Of a DNA stretch of 22,577 bases, positions 1 through 9,673 are shown piece after piece. The notes beneath the pieces were generated by a model. That model worked only from the letters and a program-made list of their open reading frames with translations, searched no databases and was not told the DNA's origin. Each line of letters begins with the position of its first letter. The stretch's first letter is position 1. A program made the position numbers and the translations under genes. Source of the DNA: Acanthaster planci (lineage: Eukaryota; Echinodermata; Asteroidea; Valvatida; Acanthasteridae); NCBI RefSeq assembly GCF_001949145.1, contig NW_019091465.1, forward strand, positions 7,529 to 30,105, given 5' to 3'.

Positions 1-392
1 AGGAAGGTCTCATCACGTGACCAGCTCCCTGCTGAATGTGAATCTCAGATTGCGTATGCATTCTCTGAATGTCGAACATACACGAATGTCGATTGTTCAC
101 GGGGAGTACGCACAAGGGTCGGAAAGATACCTAGCTTGTAAGGTGCATTGCATGCGCTATGTCGTGGGTGCAGGCGAACATGGGTGTAAAGGTTTACATT
201 ATCGTCGTTTGTTCGCTCAGGGACCCATCGAGCATTAGAGCAAGGTCAATATTCCGAAGACTGCATCACAGAACACTAAGATACGATAAACTGACGTACA
301 ACCACAAAATTGAAACGACACCAACGGAGTCTACCAATGATCAACTCACCTGCAATGGCGCAAAGCAGCAGCAAAACGATGAATCGATTCAT
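1..392 (-). CDS. Secreted protein, signal-peptide exon plus start of exon 2 (partial)
   Basis: Not recognised beyond its N-terminus. Exon 1 coding runs 392 to 350: an ATG with A at -3, then MNRFIVLLLLCAIA, a textbook short signal peptide (one Arg, then a Leu-rich core). It ends one base into a codon at GCAG|gtgagt (donor at 349-344). Reading leftwards, the only nearby acceptor that keeps the frame open is ACATTCAG at 39-32. It starts exon 2 at base 31, which completes an Ala codon and reads GSWSRDETF to the window edge. The intron (349-32) is 318 bp and its acceptor has a poor pyrimidine tract, so exon 2 is less sure than exon 1. A TATA box lies 113 bp upstream of the ATG. The phase-1 junction after the signal peptide is typical of animal secreted proteins. 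The mature protein lies outside the window, so no function can be given. Confidence 0.55.
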
Positions 393-504
393 GATGATGG
401 TGGTTGTTGCAAGCTGTTGAACTAACGGTATTAACGACAAAGGTTGCACTAGAAGCAGCAGTACACGCCAAGCCTCAGTATGCCAAAGAGAGGCAAGATC
501 GTGT

Positions 505-511
505 CTTTATA
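505..511 (-). promoter_or_regulatory. TATA box of the left-edge secreted-protein gene
   Basis: On the minus strand the sequence reads GCTTATAAAGACACG. TATAAAG sits 113 bp before the ATG at 392. A start site 25-31 bp downstream would fall near 475-482 and give a 5' UTR of roughly 85-90 bases with no upstream ATG that I can see. A strong TATA box is typical of highly or tissue-specifically expressed secreted proteins in animals. Position and motif are seen; its use is inferred. Confidence 0.5.
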
Positions 512-559
512 AGCAATTAGGGCCAAATACAAAGTCATCTAGGTCAAAATAAATGTACC

Positions 560-3400
560 AGGAAAAATCTTTGCCCCATTTCAAGAGGATACTTGAATGA
601 AAGTTTTGTCCAATTCCATCCAAGTCATCATAAATTAGAATTTCTACTCTATCAGAACAAAAGTATTAGTTTGCACAGTCTCGAACCAAACAGTGTAAAC
701 CCCGTCTTTTAATTTAATATTCGGCTTTCAATTACCATTATATCAAAAAGCAATTGTGGCCCTGACCAATATTGAATTTTCGATGTCATAGTCAAAGTAA
801 AGAATGTTCAACACCAACACTGTGTTTGGCTCGGTTGAAATACCAGCAGAACTAAATGTGCCCCGTACTTGACAAAGAATTAGTCAAACATAACTTAGTT
901 ACTATGTACTTGAATTTGTTCAAAAATAATTATACTTCAGTGATGAAGTTGGGCAATTTTGTCAGTTAATTTATTTTATGTTTACATTTATTTAAATCGA
1001 AACTAGAGGTTTTGCAATTGTGGTGGAAAATCGCTGAGCTGTTTTGGGGGTTTTACAAATCCATGAAAAATGACAATGCCCAAAGAACAATGTAAAACGT
1101 TGAAAATTTATAACAAACTACACGAATAAGTTAAAACGACAATCATTGTCACGTGACTTGTCAAATAATGTCAGTTTTCATCTATAACAATTCCTTTTCC
1201 TGGTAATCAGACATACTTGAGAAGATATAGTGCTTTGAAGGCTGCATTTGATTTTTCGCATGACATGTCACCCGATGACATCATCTCCATAGGCCAATTT
1301 TCGTCCATAACGCTTCCCTTTCTAGATACCTGCAAATGTTTCGACCCAATCAGACCTGGACTTCAGAATGTAAGGAATTTTTAAGTGTAAACCTATAATG
1401 TTATGAGGCGTTTCACCTGATGACGTCAGTGACGATATCCTTCTTGGATCCTCTTATGACATTAACCAAAGTTTTTAATTACGACACAATGCTGTTTGGG
1501 TTCATGCCAACTCTCATTCCAGTCGGACTTATTGTTCTAAAGATTTTGGTTTATAAAGGAAACAAAGTAGCGGCAAGTCAAGTGGCCTCAAATGACGTCA
1601 TTATGACATCACTATTTTTTAGAGAATGGGGGGATTATTTCTTCAAGATATAATTGAAACAAGAACAGATGTTTTTACAAAACATTGTATTTTGTCACTC
1701 TTTGTGGCCTTTTATAGGCTTGTAGAGGGGTTGTAATTTCCCCCTTCATCTGACAGATTGACATTTAATTATTGGTTGCCAAAACGGCCAACTGTTCCTA
1801 AATCTATGTTCAATTTGCAGAATTAGTATAGGGCAAACAATTGCATTTGAAAATTATCTGAGTGTCATACCTTAAAAGTCCCCCTTTCCGAGTTGTTGGC
1901 ACGTACGCCTATGTATTTGACAATTTGCGTCATTCCATCATCAACTTAGTAAGAGAAAATATAAGTTGCAAAGAATGGCAGTGGAAGGAACACCGCCCTT
2001 TTATGTAGCTAATCCAGATGGTGTAGAGCTAAGGGTCGATATGGACATAATAAATACCTCATGTCACGCACACGCGTAATCGTTTACACTGTACGTGCTC
2101 TGAAGCCAGTTTGTCTACTCCACATGCTACATGAATGACACGCACTTACATACGTAAATCCATGTGCGTGTGTACACCCAAAGGGTGCAACCTGGTAATT
2201 AGGCCAGAAATATGTCCGCCGAGCTCATTAATAAAAATTAAAAACTCAAAATATTCTATATTAGAGGGTCCTGAGAGCCATGGAACTGAGGGATTCAAGA
2301 AATATGAGACTGGACCTCTGGGCCGGACTCAGGGCTTCCAATTCTGAACAATTTGGATGCAATCGGGTTTGAAAGTGGCACTATTTGAGCCATTTTGCTG
2401 AGGGAGGGTTTTTCAAAATGGCTGCTTTTCTGGACAGGGACATTTTCTGCATTTTAGGGGAGGTCTGCTTCTGGTGAAAATTTCTCAAAAATTCATTGGT
2501 TAACCCCTCGAAAATTGAAAGGAAAATGAAAGAGGACATGTGGAACATCATTTTTCTGTAGCCTGAACACCTGTGCGAGTTGTGAGTATTTTTAAAATAT
2601 TTGTGAAGTATGGGGATTTATCACTGCTGTCTATGGGAATTTATTTGTAGTGGTGCACCCCACAGACAATGTTCATTCTCTGTTTGTCTCCGTGATTGTA
2701 AAACTTTGATGGTAAAACGTCCAGCTTTGTATTTTGCGGACTTAATATTTCTCATCGTCATGGGGATTATGCAGGCAAATTCATTTAGTCACCGCCACTG
2801 TATACTGATGGGGGGCATTTTCCGACTTTGTTCGAGTCCGCAAAGGTATGGCAAAAGTAGCCAATATACGTCGTTCTCCAGCCTTTTCAAGTCTGTTACT
2901 GAGCAATAACAAATTCAGCTGACGGACACAATACCCTGTTGATGTCCTGCAGCTTATTCCATTTAGACCTGCATGGTTTCTCATTTATTCAGTTTTAGCG
3001 TTGATGTCGCACAATTTGAAGAAAAGTCAATACAGACATAATACATTAAATTCCAAGTTTTAATCTCACGTTAAAACCCCTCAGGGTGTAAGTACAATCA
3101 TATTGAAATCTGAGGATTTAGGACAGTTAGGTTAAAAAGAAATTCATTTTCCACTCCATAAAGCAACCCGGCTTCATAAAGTACCTGGAAAAGAGATCAC
3201 TTAATAACAAATGGCATTGCGCGCGCGACTCGGTGGACCATGTGCCCGAAAACGGTTCTTTTTGGTAAATAGGAAGCAAGCAGCATATCTTTCTAAACGT
3301 CAGAGTTAATCCCTCCTACCTTTTTATCAAACGAAATTGTTGCCTTTAGTTTGCAATTTTTTGTGGGTGTACGAAACAGAACAACGAATCCTCGCGGGGA
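560..3400. other. Intergenic region, no gene supported
   Basis: AT-rich sequence with no exon I can defend. The open frames here (for example 1420-1653) have no splice context or recognisable protein. It holds a 10-bp E-box palindrome GTCACGTGAC at 1148-1157 and four CRE-like words at 1276-1611. The stretch from about 2270 to 2700 (purine-rich GGGTCC, GAGGGAGGG and CTATGGGAATTT motifs) has the feel of a decayed dispersed repeat, but I could not delimit it or find its ends. Confidence 0.5.
1276..1611. promoter_or_regulatory. Cluster of CRE-like TGACGTCA/TGACATCA words
   Basis: Four near-identical 8-mers occur in 336 bp: TGACATCA (1276-1283), TGACGTCA (1421-1428), TGACGTCA (1593-1600) and TGACATCA (1604-1611). 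The first two share the extended context TCACCYGATGACRTCA, so they may be copies of a repeated unit rather than an enhancer. TGACGTCA is the classical CREB/ATF site. No promoter or exon is tied to it. Confidence 0.3.
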
Positions 3401-5859
3401 ATGTCAGAAAAGAGGACGGAGCTGCAAACCGCCTACATGCATGATATACGCACCTGCAACCGCGCAAAGGAAATGTCCCGGATGCTGCATGACCACGTAC
3501 ACGCGAGACGCACGTGGCGTGCACAGATGGTGAGCGCTGGTCGTGTCACGGGTGGACCAGATCAGTGCTATGCACGCCACGGGTTAGAAGGCTTAAAGTT
3601 TTATGTACAAAAATACCACCGCAACTCGAGCAATGCCCACAGCATTATATCCACTTATTTTGAAGTTTCTGATTAAAAAAACCGCCACGAAAATGCTTCA
3701 AACGGCGTTGAAAGTATTGGAAGTCTATATAGGGTTAGGAGTCATCGCAAGTGCATTTCTTTTCTCACGAGGACCAGTTGTATGCACGTTGCATAAATCA
3801 ACGTAACTGCAACTGTAATCCTGGCTTTCAAGACACTGAAACTAACCTGATTGCAACGCAGGCCCAATTGTAGTCCCCTTCAGGCAGTCCAATCGCTGAC
3901 ACTGCAGCGGCCATGTGACCGCAAAAGGAAAGGTCGTGTGACCACACATAGGGAAGCCCAAGTGAAAAAAATAGCAGCGCTTCACCTTGTTAAATGACTA
4001 CAGCGATGCGAAAGTTTTGCCACACGAAGGTACCACGATGAAGTGGTTTAGTTTAATAAATACTTTTTCAGGATAACTACATTCCCCTGAGGTTCAAATT
4101 GTCGAGATTTTAATGTATAAGTACTTTGACAAGTGACATGAAAGAATGAAATGAAATGAATGAAAGAATACTTAGATTTGAAATGCTTTTGAACATAAAG
4201 AAAACATCATTCCTGCTTTTTTGGGTTCAATTCCTCATCCACAGTTCCGCTGAATCACTGAGGAAATTCGTGTTGCTTTAAGTTAAAAATAATTTTGAAA
4301 CGGTATATTTCTTGGTATAAAATCTAAACTTGTTCTCTGACGCTTTGGGTTTGTAGAGCACATTTAGTGCTTTGGTTATAAAAAGAGGCCGATCAACCGC
4401 ACAATTTGTACGTGATCGCTACTTACCGCACGCCGTGTGGAGTCCCAGTACCGCTGGAATATAACACAGTCCGCTCTCGCTTCGTTGTCAATCCCGATAT
4501 AAAGTAATTTTCATTCATATTGTTTTATTTGACAAAAATACTCTTAAACTCAAACAGTAAGCCCTACTAATTCCGCACAAAAGTCATGTAGGCCGACAGG
4601 GTTTGAAAGTTACAAATACGCTCATGCAAGTCACGGTGTACATCAACAGCGCTTCCACCTCATAAGACAAAACTCCTTCGGTCTCTTGTTTGTATAGTAC
4701 AGTCATTTTCCTAGTTCCAGATCGCGAAAATTATTCAGTAAGACTGCAGCTAAAAAACTCAAATTCGAGTGAAATATGGTCAGAAGTCAAATTTGTGTTT
4801 TGGATATACTTCAATTTTTTTTCAAAATCTAAGCTTTTACATTTGGACTCACGGGATCGATCGACGAAAGTGACGACGACACCTTTCCTAATTATGGATC
4901 GGTTTAGGATCGAGACAAAAACGTCTTCACAAATAAAAAGTAGCCATACGAAAAATCCATTTTCAGCCAGAACCATTGTGAAAAGTTGCTTTTCTAATAA
5001 AGAATTTTTTAATTTTGAGAAAATTATACGAAAAATAAGAATTCCAATGAATTAAAAAGTAGAAATTGCGTAAAGTTTGACTCGACTTTTCAGCTGTACA
5101 GTGAGCTATCAACGGTACCCTCCCCGCGCCGCACAGTTGACGAACCCATTACGTCACATACATTTCTGCTGCGCCCGTGTAGTTGAGTTCGCAACGACTG
5201 CGTGGTAACGCCGCACGATCCGAAAGTAGCGGGAAAAGCTTGCAGTTTTCGATAAATTAACAAAAACGGAAACTCTAAAAAAGTCATTTTGATTAAGCAA
5301 ACATTAGATGCAAAGGTTTATATGACTATTCAATATAAAGAAATATTTGGAATCACTCCTGTTTTTTCCCCCTTGTGAACTAGGAAAATTCCGGAACTAG
5401 GAAAACGACTTGCAGTACAACGGGCGGAGTGGATAACAAAATTAGCTGTCGATCTCCGAATTCAAGTTTCACGTATGACCGCGGAACCGGGTTTTCAGCG
5501 GCACGGTGGTTTTTCAGGAAGTCTGCCCTTCAGTAAGAAATTTCACAGACATTTTATGCATGGATGTTTGTTCCTTATTTATTTACTTTTTTACAGGTAT
5601 CCGGCCCGGAAAAATGGAACCAGGTTTTGAAATCGACGGGTGGGTACCCGGCACAGGCCTATAAAGCACACCAATTAAGTCAAGCACGCTCCCAGATCCC
5701 GCGTAAAAAAAGGCTGTACTACGGCAGCTTTACCCGATTCGTAAACAGCAGCTGCATGTATGAAAAAAAGTTTCACCTTTTTTTTTACCAATCAAGCATT
5801 TCCGTCGAATGACCATTTTCAGGTCACCTAGGCCTTATTTTGTTCATAAAGCGCGCTGA
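3401..5859 (+). CDS. Unrecognised small protein, two or three exons (tentative model)
   Basis: Family not recognised. Exon A, 3401-3529, starts at an ATG with G at -3, follows an in-frame stop at 3347, and gives 43 residues beginning MSEKRTELQTAYMHD. It ends in frame at CAGATG|gtgagc. Exon B, 5597-5757, follows a strong acceptor (TTTACTTTTTTACAG) and continues in phase 0 with VSGPEKWNQVLKS, then Tyr/Lys/Arg-rich residues including IPRKKRLYYGSF. A donor at CAT|gtatga (5758) could join an acceptor at 5821-5822 to exon C (5823-5859), reading SPRPYFVHKAR then TGA, 108 residues in all. Without that last splice, exon B reads to a TGA at 5810-5812 through T/A-rich sequence. AATAAA occurs at 6034-6039. 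There is no signal peptide or membrane segment; the product is soluble, basic and partly helical. Both main exons are GC-richer than their surroundings. The 2-kb intron may hide another exon, and an alternative first exon at 5475 reads exon B in another frame. Confidence 0.4.
4139..4169. repeat. Short GAAT/GAAAT microsatellite
   Basis: About 31 bp of imperfect tandem TGAAAGAA/TGAAATGAAA units on the plus strand, inside the long putative intron of the 3401-5859 model. Confidence 0.6.
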
Positions 5860-6697
5860 CATCTCAACGATTTATCGATGCAGATAAGTTACCAGATGAC
5901 GTCCCAATAAGCAATTAAATTACATTTTGTTGGACAAATTTCACAACTGTCGTCCCTCTTGATATGTCTACATGTATTTTGAAAGGAAAACGAAGTAACT
6001 GTTCGTTCTGTGAAATTACAATTTTGGTATGAAAATAAAACTGAACAGACAAAACTAAAGTCCATTTTCTGAATGCATTATAAATTGATGACAAATAAAA
6101 ATTGCAACTGCAGGCGACGTGCATTTGAAAATGAAATTTCTTATCAAGAAACTACAAGGGCGCACTATTAGAGTTTGAGGACTTTAGCCAAAAAATGGAA
6201 TGTACATGTTTGAGCTTTGCAGGAAGTAGCACAAACAAAATTGTCAGCAGTGTATATATGTCAACTTAAATTCATCGACAATTTAAATGTACCTTGCAAC
6301 AAACTACATGTATATCCAAAAGCTATCCAGAATAACAAAAGTAATCCTTCTCTCCTCTTAAGTTTAATTCCAAGATAACAAGATAAGACTACAAGAAAGC
6401 CCATCTTAATAGCCATACTGTCATCTTCAGGTGAAACGAAATCAGTAAAATTCCATTAACTGGAGAAGGCCGTCTAATAATGAACGCAAGACTTTCCACT
6501 AACATTTTTAAATGGATAAAAAATATCTGGTACATGTAGCTATGATACAGTATTCAAGTATTTTGACATAGGCCTATACCATTTTTAACTGAAAAAAAAG
6601 AAAATGCAAATTCATTATTAAAGAATGTAAAAAGTCGAATAATACAAAATATTGAGGATAAATGACGCACTGTGATATACACCTCGCAAAATAACGG
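5860..6697. other. Space between two convergent genes
   Basis: AT-rich interval between the tentative plus-strand gene ending at 5859 and the minus-strand CXorf65-like gene ending at 6708. It contains plus-strand AATAAA at 6034-6039 and another at about 6093, either of which could end the left gene, and no exon-like open frame with splice sites. AGGCCTA occurs at about 6571. Confidence 0.4.
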
Positions 6698-6703
6698 TTT
6701 ATT
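6698..6703 (-). terminator. Polyadenylation signal AATAAA of the CXorf65-like gene
   Basis: The plus-strand TTTATT is AATAAA on the minus strand, only 4 bases after the TAA stop at 6710-6708. A GT-rich stretch (TTTTGCGAGGTGT) follows at about 6689-6677. If used, the 3' UTR would be only a few tens of bases. No other canonical signal is obvious close by, but a longer UTR cannot be excluded. Confidence 0.5.
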
Positions 6704-6707
6704 TCGT

Positions 6708-9673
6708 TTAGCGTTTGGAGCCCTTCCGTCCTGTGGGCGTGGTCGACTTTGCTCCAGCGCGTGAGGAGCTTTTGCTGGTGCCGTCTTTCTTGGCGTTTTT
6801 CCGCCGGGAGCCCTTGGCGCTACCGGAACTTGAGTTTTCCTTTGTCGATAACCGGGCTAATAGGGAGAGACATATTAGTGTACTCCTGGATATTGTGGTA
6901 TTCATAGGCCTACACGTGTAGAATAAAAGGTATCTGTAACAACTACAGAGGAATGGAAACAATCTTTTTGGGCAGCTTTCAATGAGTGTATTTCATAAAT
7001 CGTGGGCCATCAATCAGGACAACATGTAGTTCATAATTAAACATTTTATCAGAAAAGATGGTTATTTTGGTGTTCTATAGTTACCCCTAACCCAACCACA
7101 CGTCAGTAAATTAGCTTAACATTTTTCTACAAGACCCGCGAAGTGAACAATTCACGCATGTGGCTTGACTCACCCATGAAAGCAGCGTCAATGGCTTGTA
7201 CGTCATTCAGCAGGGGCACGTAGTGTGGTTTTTGTGTGCCCTCGTTCTCTGCAATGAAAACAGTCGCAGAAATCAGAATCTGCCTTTACACGGTGTCACC
7301 GCCTTCAAGGTGCTGTGCATCAAACTGCGTAATACGGTCCCAAAATCTGGACGAGATTGCCCGAAACCCCGTCCCCGTTAAAATTTGCGAGACTGCAACA
7401 TCTGAAACACTGTTTATTCACTGCTTTTAAGGTTTTTTGTGGTAAAGAAATATTGGGTCGCTGTGGGGGAACCGTCACTTATTATATTGGTAACAAACTG
7501 TATATAATCAAAAATTGCATGTACATGTGGAGTTCTTATGCGTACTTCAGCCTGGGTTGGTAAATATCTGGTAAGAATGAGAGCTCAAAGGTCAGAATGC
7601 AGAGGTCACACTTACTCTCAACCCGAACGAGGACCAAGGTTTCCCGCTCCTTGAGCACTTCATTTGCATACCGCAGAGGCGTTTCCAGGAGATGTTTAAC
7701 ATTGCCTTCGTTGTCTGAAAGATCGACGTCCACTTCAGACAAGAAAGAGAATATACTGTCAGTAATACTATGCAGGGGACAAAATGAAAAACGGAAAATG
7801 TGCGCTAGACATTCATAATGTTGATGGGTAAAAAAAATGATGCTCGACTTTGGTATTCGCTGAACGAACATGGATTTGTGTGGAACGATCAATTAAACCT
7901 GCTTTTTTGAACCACTCAATGGACATCTCAACGAAATTACACGCACAAAAATCGGGGCCATGCAAGTCTGTTCTGCAAATTCACTTGCCACTTTCCATTT
8001 GTATGAGCTCATTTTAATCAAGCTGCACATTAAGTTCGTTTCGTTGTTTTCTAGGTGTATATTTAGTGCTGTATTTAGAGAAATAGTTCAAATTAAGAGG
8101 TGTTTGTAATGTTGATTTAATTATGGGTTTTATTCGGTCCTATCATCTGGTTTGGAGTTTAAAATTCAGGATTTGAAATGTTAAGGCTTAAGGTTTGGGG
8201 TTGGAGGACTTCAAGTCTGGGGTTATGAATTTTAGGCCCATGGGCTTGGGGCTAGGGTTAGTTCATTTTTGGTGGATTTTGTTTTTTGGAGTTCGTATTT
8301 AAGGATAAATAGCTTGTTGTAAACACACGGGGTTGGTTTCTCTGTCTTTAATTAAATTGTATTGACAAGTTATTGCTAACTATAACTTACCATCCTCTGC
8401 ACAGTTGCATCGCTGCTTGATGTTCTCAAGGAGCAACAAGGTTCGGCAGTTAGGATTAAACAAGGCCTCTTCCTTTTCTACATAAATGAAAAATAAGATA
8501 ATCTTCTGATGTACACCTGTTCCTCTTTTAAAACTGACGCAAAAATCAATGTTAAAGATTTCAGACAGCTCACAGTTAAAGAAGTGTGCAACATCAGTCA
8601 AGTTAAAGCCTTCTGTATGACTTTCCTAAAACTCAACACATCAAATCCTTATGATTTTTAGGCCTCTGCACTCAGCAAGCACAACATTTGCTGCCTGAGA
8701 TTTTGCCTTCGAGTTTTCCAAATCCATGTGAAAAGACATTAAAATCTGAAGGGAAAGTTTTAAAATTGAACCGAAGACACCAGCGGCGTGGCTGGACGGG
8801 GAGGGATGGGGCATCCCCCCCCCGAAAAATGGTCACTCCCCCAGGCATTTGCATTTTGGAAATGGTACATATCCTGATGTGATCACGATTATGTACATGG
8901 ATATGTATGATATGTCCAACATTAAGTCAGCCCCCCCCCTTTAGTGTGAAGCCCCCGCTCTCCCTCCTGTGCTCCGAATCCTGGTTATGCCGCTGGAAGA
9001 CACCAATATTTTATGAACGGTAGTAAACGGTACAACTGCACTCTAGAATCACATAATGTATGACAAATAACACGTACCTATTCTGCCCCCTCTCAAATCT
9101 GGGATAACCCACAGAGCACAGGTCATATATTGACATTACACATATTCCTGATATATCATTATAAAAAAAGAAACGTTTATTGGAGGGTTAAACTTTACTT
9201 TAATACCCCCAACCAGGAACACAAAAATCTTTGAAAATAACTATCTGCTATATATGCTTGGAACAATCTGTCATTTCCAGATTTACATGTATTTCAGTAA
9301 GCTGGTGGGAAAATTGGACAGAAAGCAGACCTACCCACATGACCCATGAACACTTTGAGTCACCACACAGTGCCAAGAACATCTAATATAGAAAACTGGA
9401 ACTGTTTGCCCACTGTACTGATTGAAGATTCCCTGATGAAAGTATTAAACTCGATGGTTGTGCCAAGCATTTAGATGTATTTCTTGAACACAACTGGATA
9501 GTTATTTTCGAGGGTTCTGCTGTTTCAAATTGTTTTGCTTCACGGGGGATTTAAATAAAATCTGTCCTGCTTATTTTAAGTGGCTATGGGATGCGGATGC
9601 TAAACTCTTCCTGTCCCTGTAAATAATGATAAACTGTACGGCTCTTACCTCCGAAACGTACTGTTATGAACAT
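6708..9673 (-). CDS. CXorf65: CXorf65-family protein, complete five-exon gene
   Basis: Coding exons on the minus strand: 9673-9649, 8477-8391, 7732-7616, 7248-7174, 6856-6708. Donors are gtaaga, gtaagt, gtaagt and gtgagt; all acceptors are AG, and all four introns are phase 1. The joined product is 150 residues. It opens MFITVRFGEKEEALFNPNC and continues with an LLLLENIKQRCN helix, a VDVDLSDNEGNV segment, ANEVLKERETLVLVRVE and YVPLLNDVQAIDAAF. The order and spacing match vertebrate CXorf65 as I recall it (MFI start, a hydrophobic-x-NxNC segment, an LL helix, a VDL-x-DE-G segment, then VPLL). The last 45 residues are a disordered Ser/Lys/Arg/Gly tail. Residues 1-76 alternate strand and helix like a ubiquitin-type beta-grasp domain; this is inference. 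The ATG has A at -3. There is no signal peptide or membrane segment, so the protein is intracellular; its biochemical role is unknown. Human CXorf65 lies beside IL2RG; no such receptor gene is seen here. The 5' UTR and start site are not located. Confidence 0.88.
8160..8280 (+). repeat. G-rich, telomere-like degenerate repeat in intron 2 of the CXorf65-like gene
   Basis: The plus strand shows strong G over C skew, with units such as GGTTTGGGGTTGGAGG, CTGGGGTTATG and CTTGGGGCTAGGGTTAG. These resemble decayed TTAGGG or TTGGGG arrays. It lies between coding exons 2 and 3 (intron 8390-7733) and would be C-rich in the transcript. Confidence 0.35.
8773..9003. mobile_element. hAT-like MITE with 8-bp target-site duplication
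   Basis: The element occupies 8781-8995 (215 bp). Its left end reads CAGCGGCGTGGCTGGAC, and the reverse complement of its right end reads CAGCGGCATAACCAGGA, so the termini are imperfect inverted repeats. It is flanked on both sides by GAAGACAC (8773-8780 and 8996-9003), an exact 8-bp duplication. An 8-bp duplication with CAGNGGC termini is the known hallmark of hAT transposons. There is no coding capacity, so it is non-autonomous. The interior carries runs of G and C at both ends. It sits in intron 1 of the CXorf65-like gene (9648-8478). Confidence 0.8.

Noticed and set aside
1420-1653. 77-codon hydrophobic frame beginning at a TGACGTCA site
   Set aside because: Its ATG arises from the CRE-like word. 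No splice sites or family match; hydrophobicity reflects T-rich DNA.
4221-4236. GGTTCAATTCC, resembling a pol III B box
   Set aside because: No A box at the right spacing and no cloverleaf could be drawn, so neither a tRNA nor a SINE was called.
4377-4510. TATAAAAAG at 4377 followed by a GC-richer patch, and on the minus strand an exon-like stretch ending GCG|gtaagt near 4431 that could join another at about 3848-3901
   Set aside because: The plus strand has no ATG-led frame after the TATA word. The minus-strand pair is open in one joined frame but codes for nothing recognisable and has no start or end, so it was not reported as a gene.
4690-5055. A 121-codon open frame on the plus strand
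   Set aside because: It opens on TTG, its only ATG is far inside (4893), it has AT-driven composition (Phe, Lys, Asn, Ile, Ser), and it overlaps an equally open minus-strand frame. No splice-site support.
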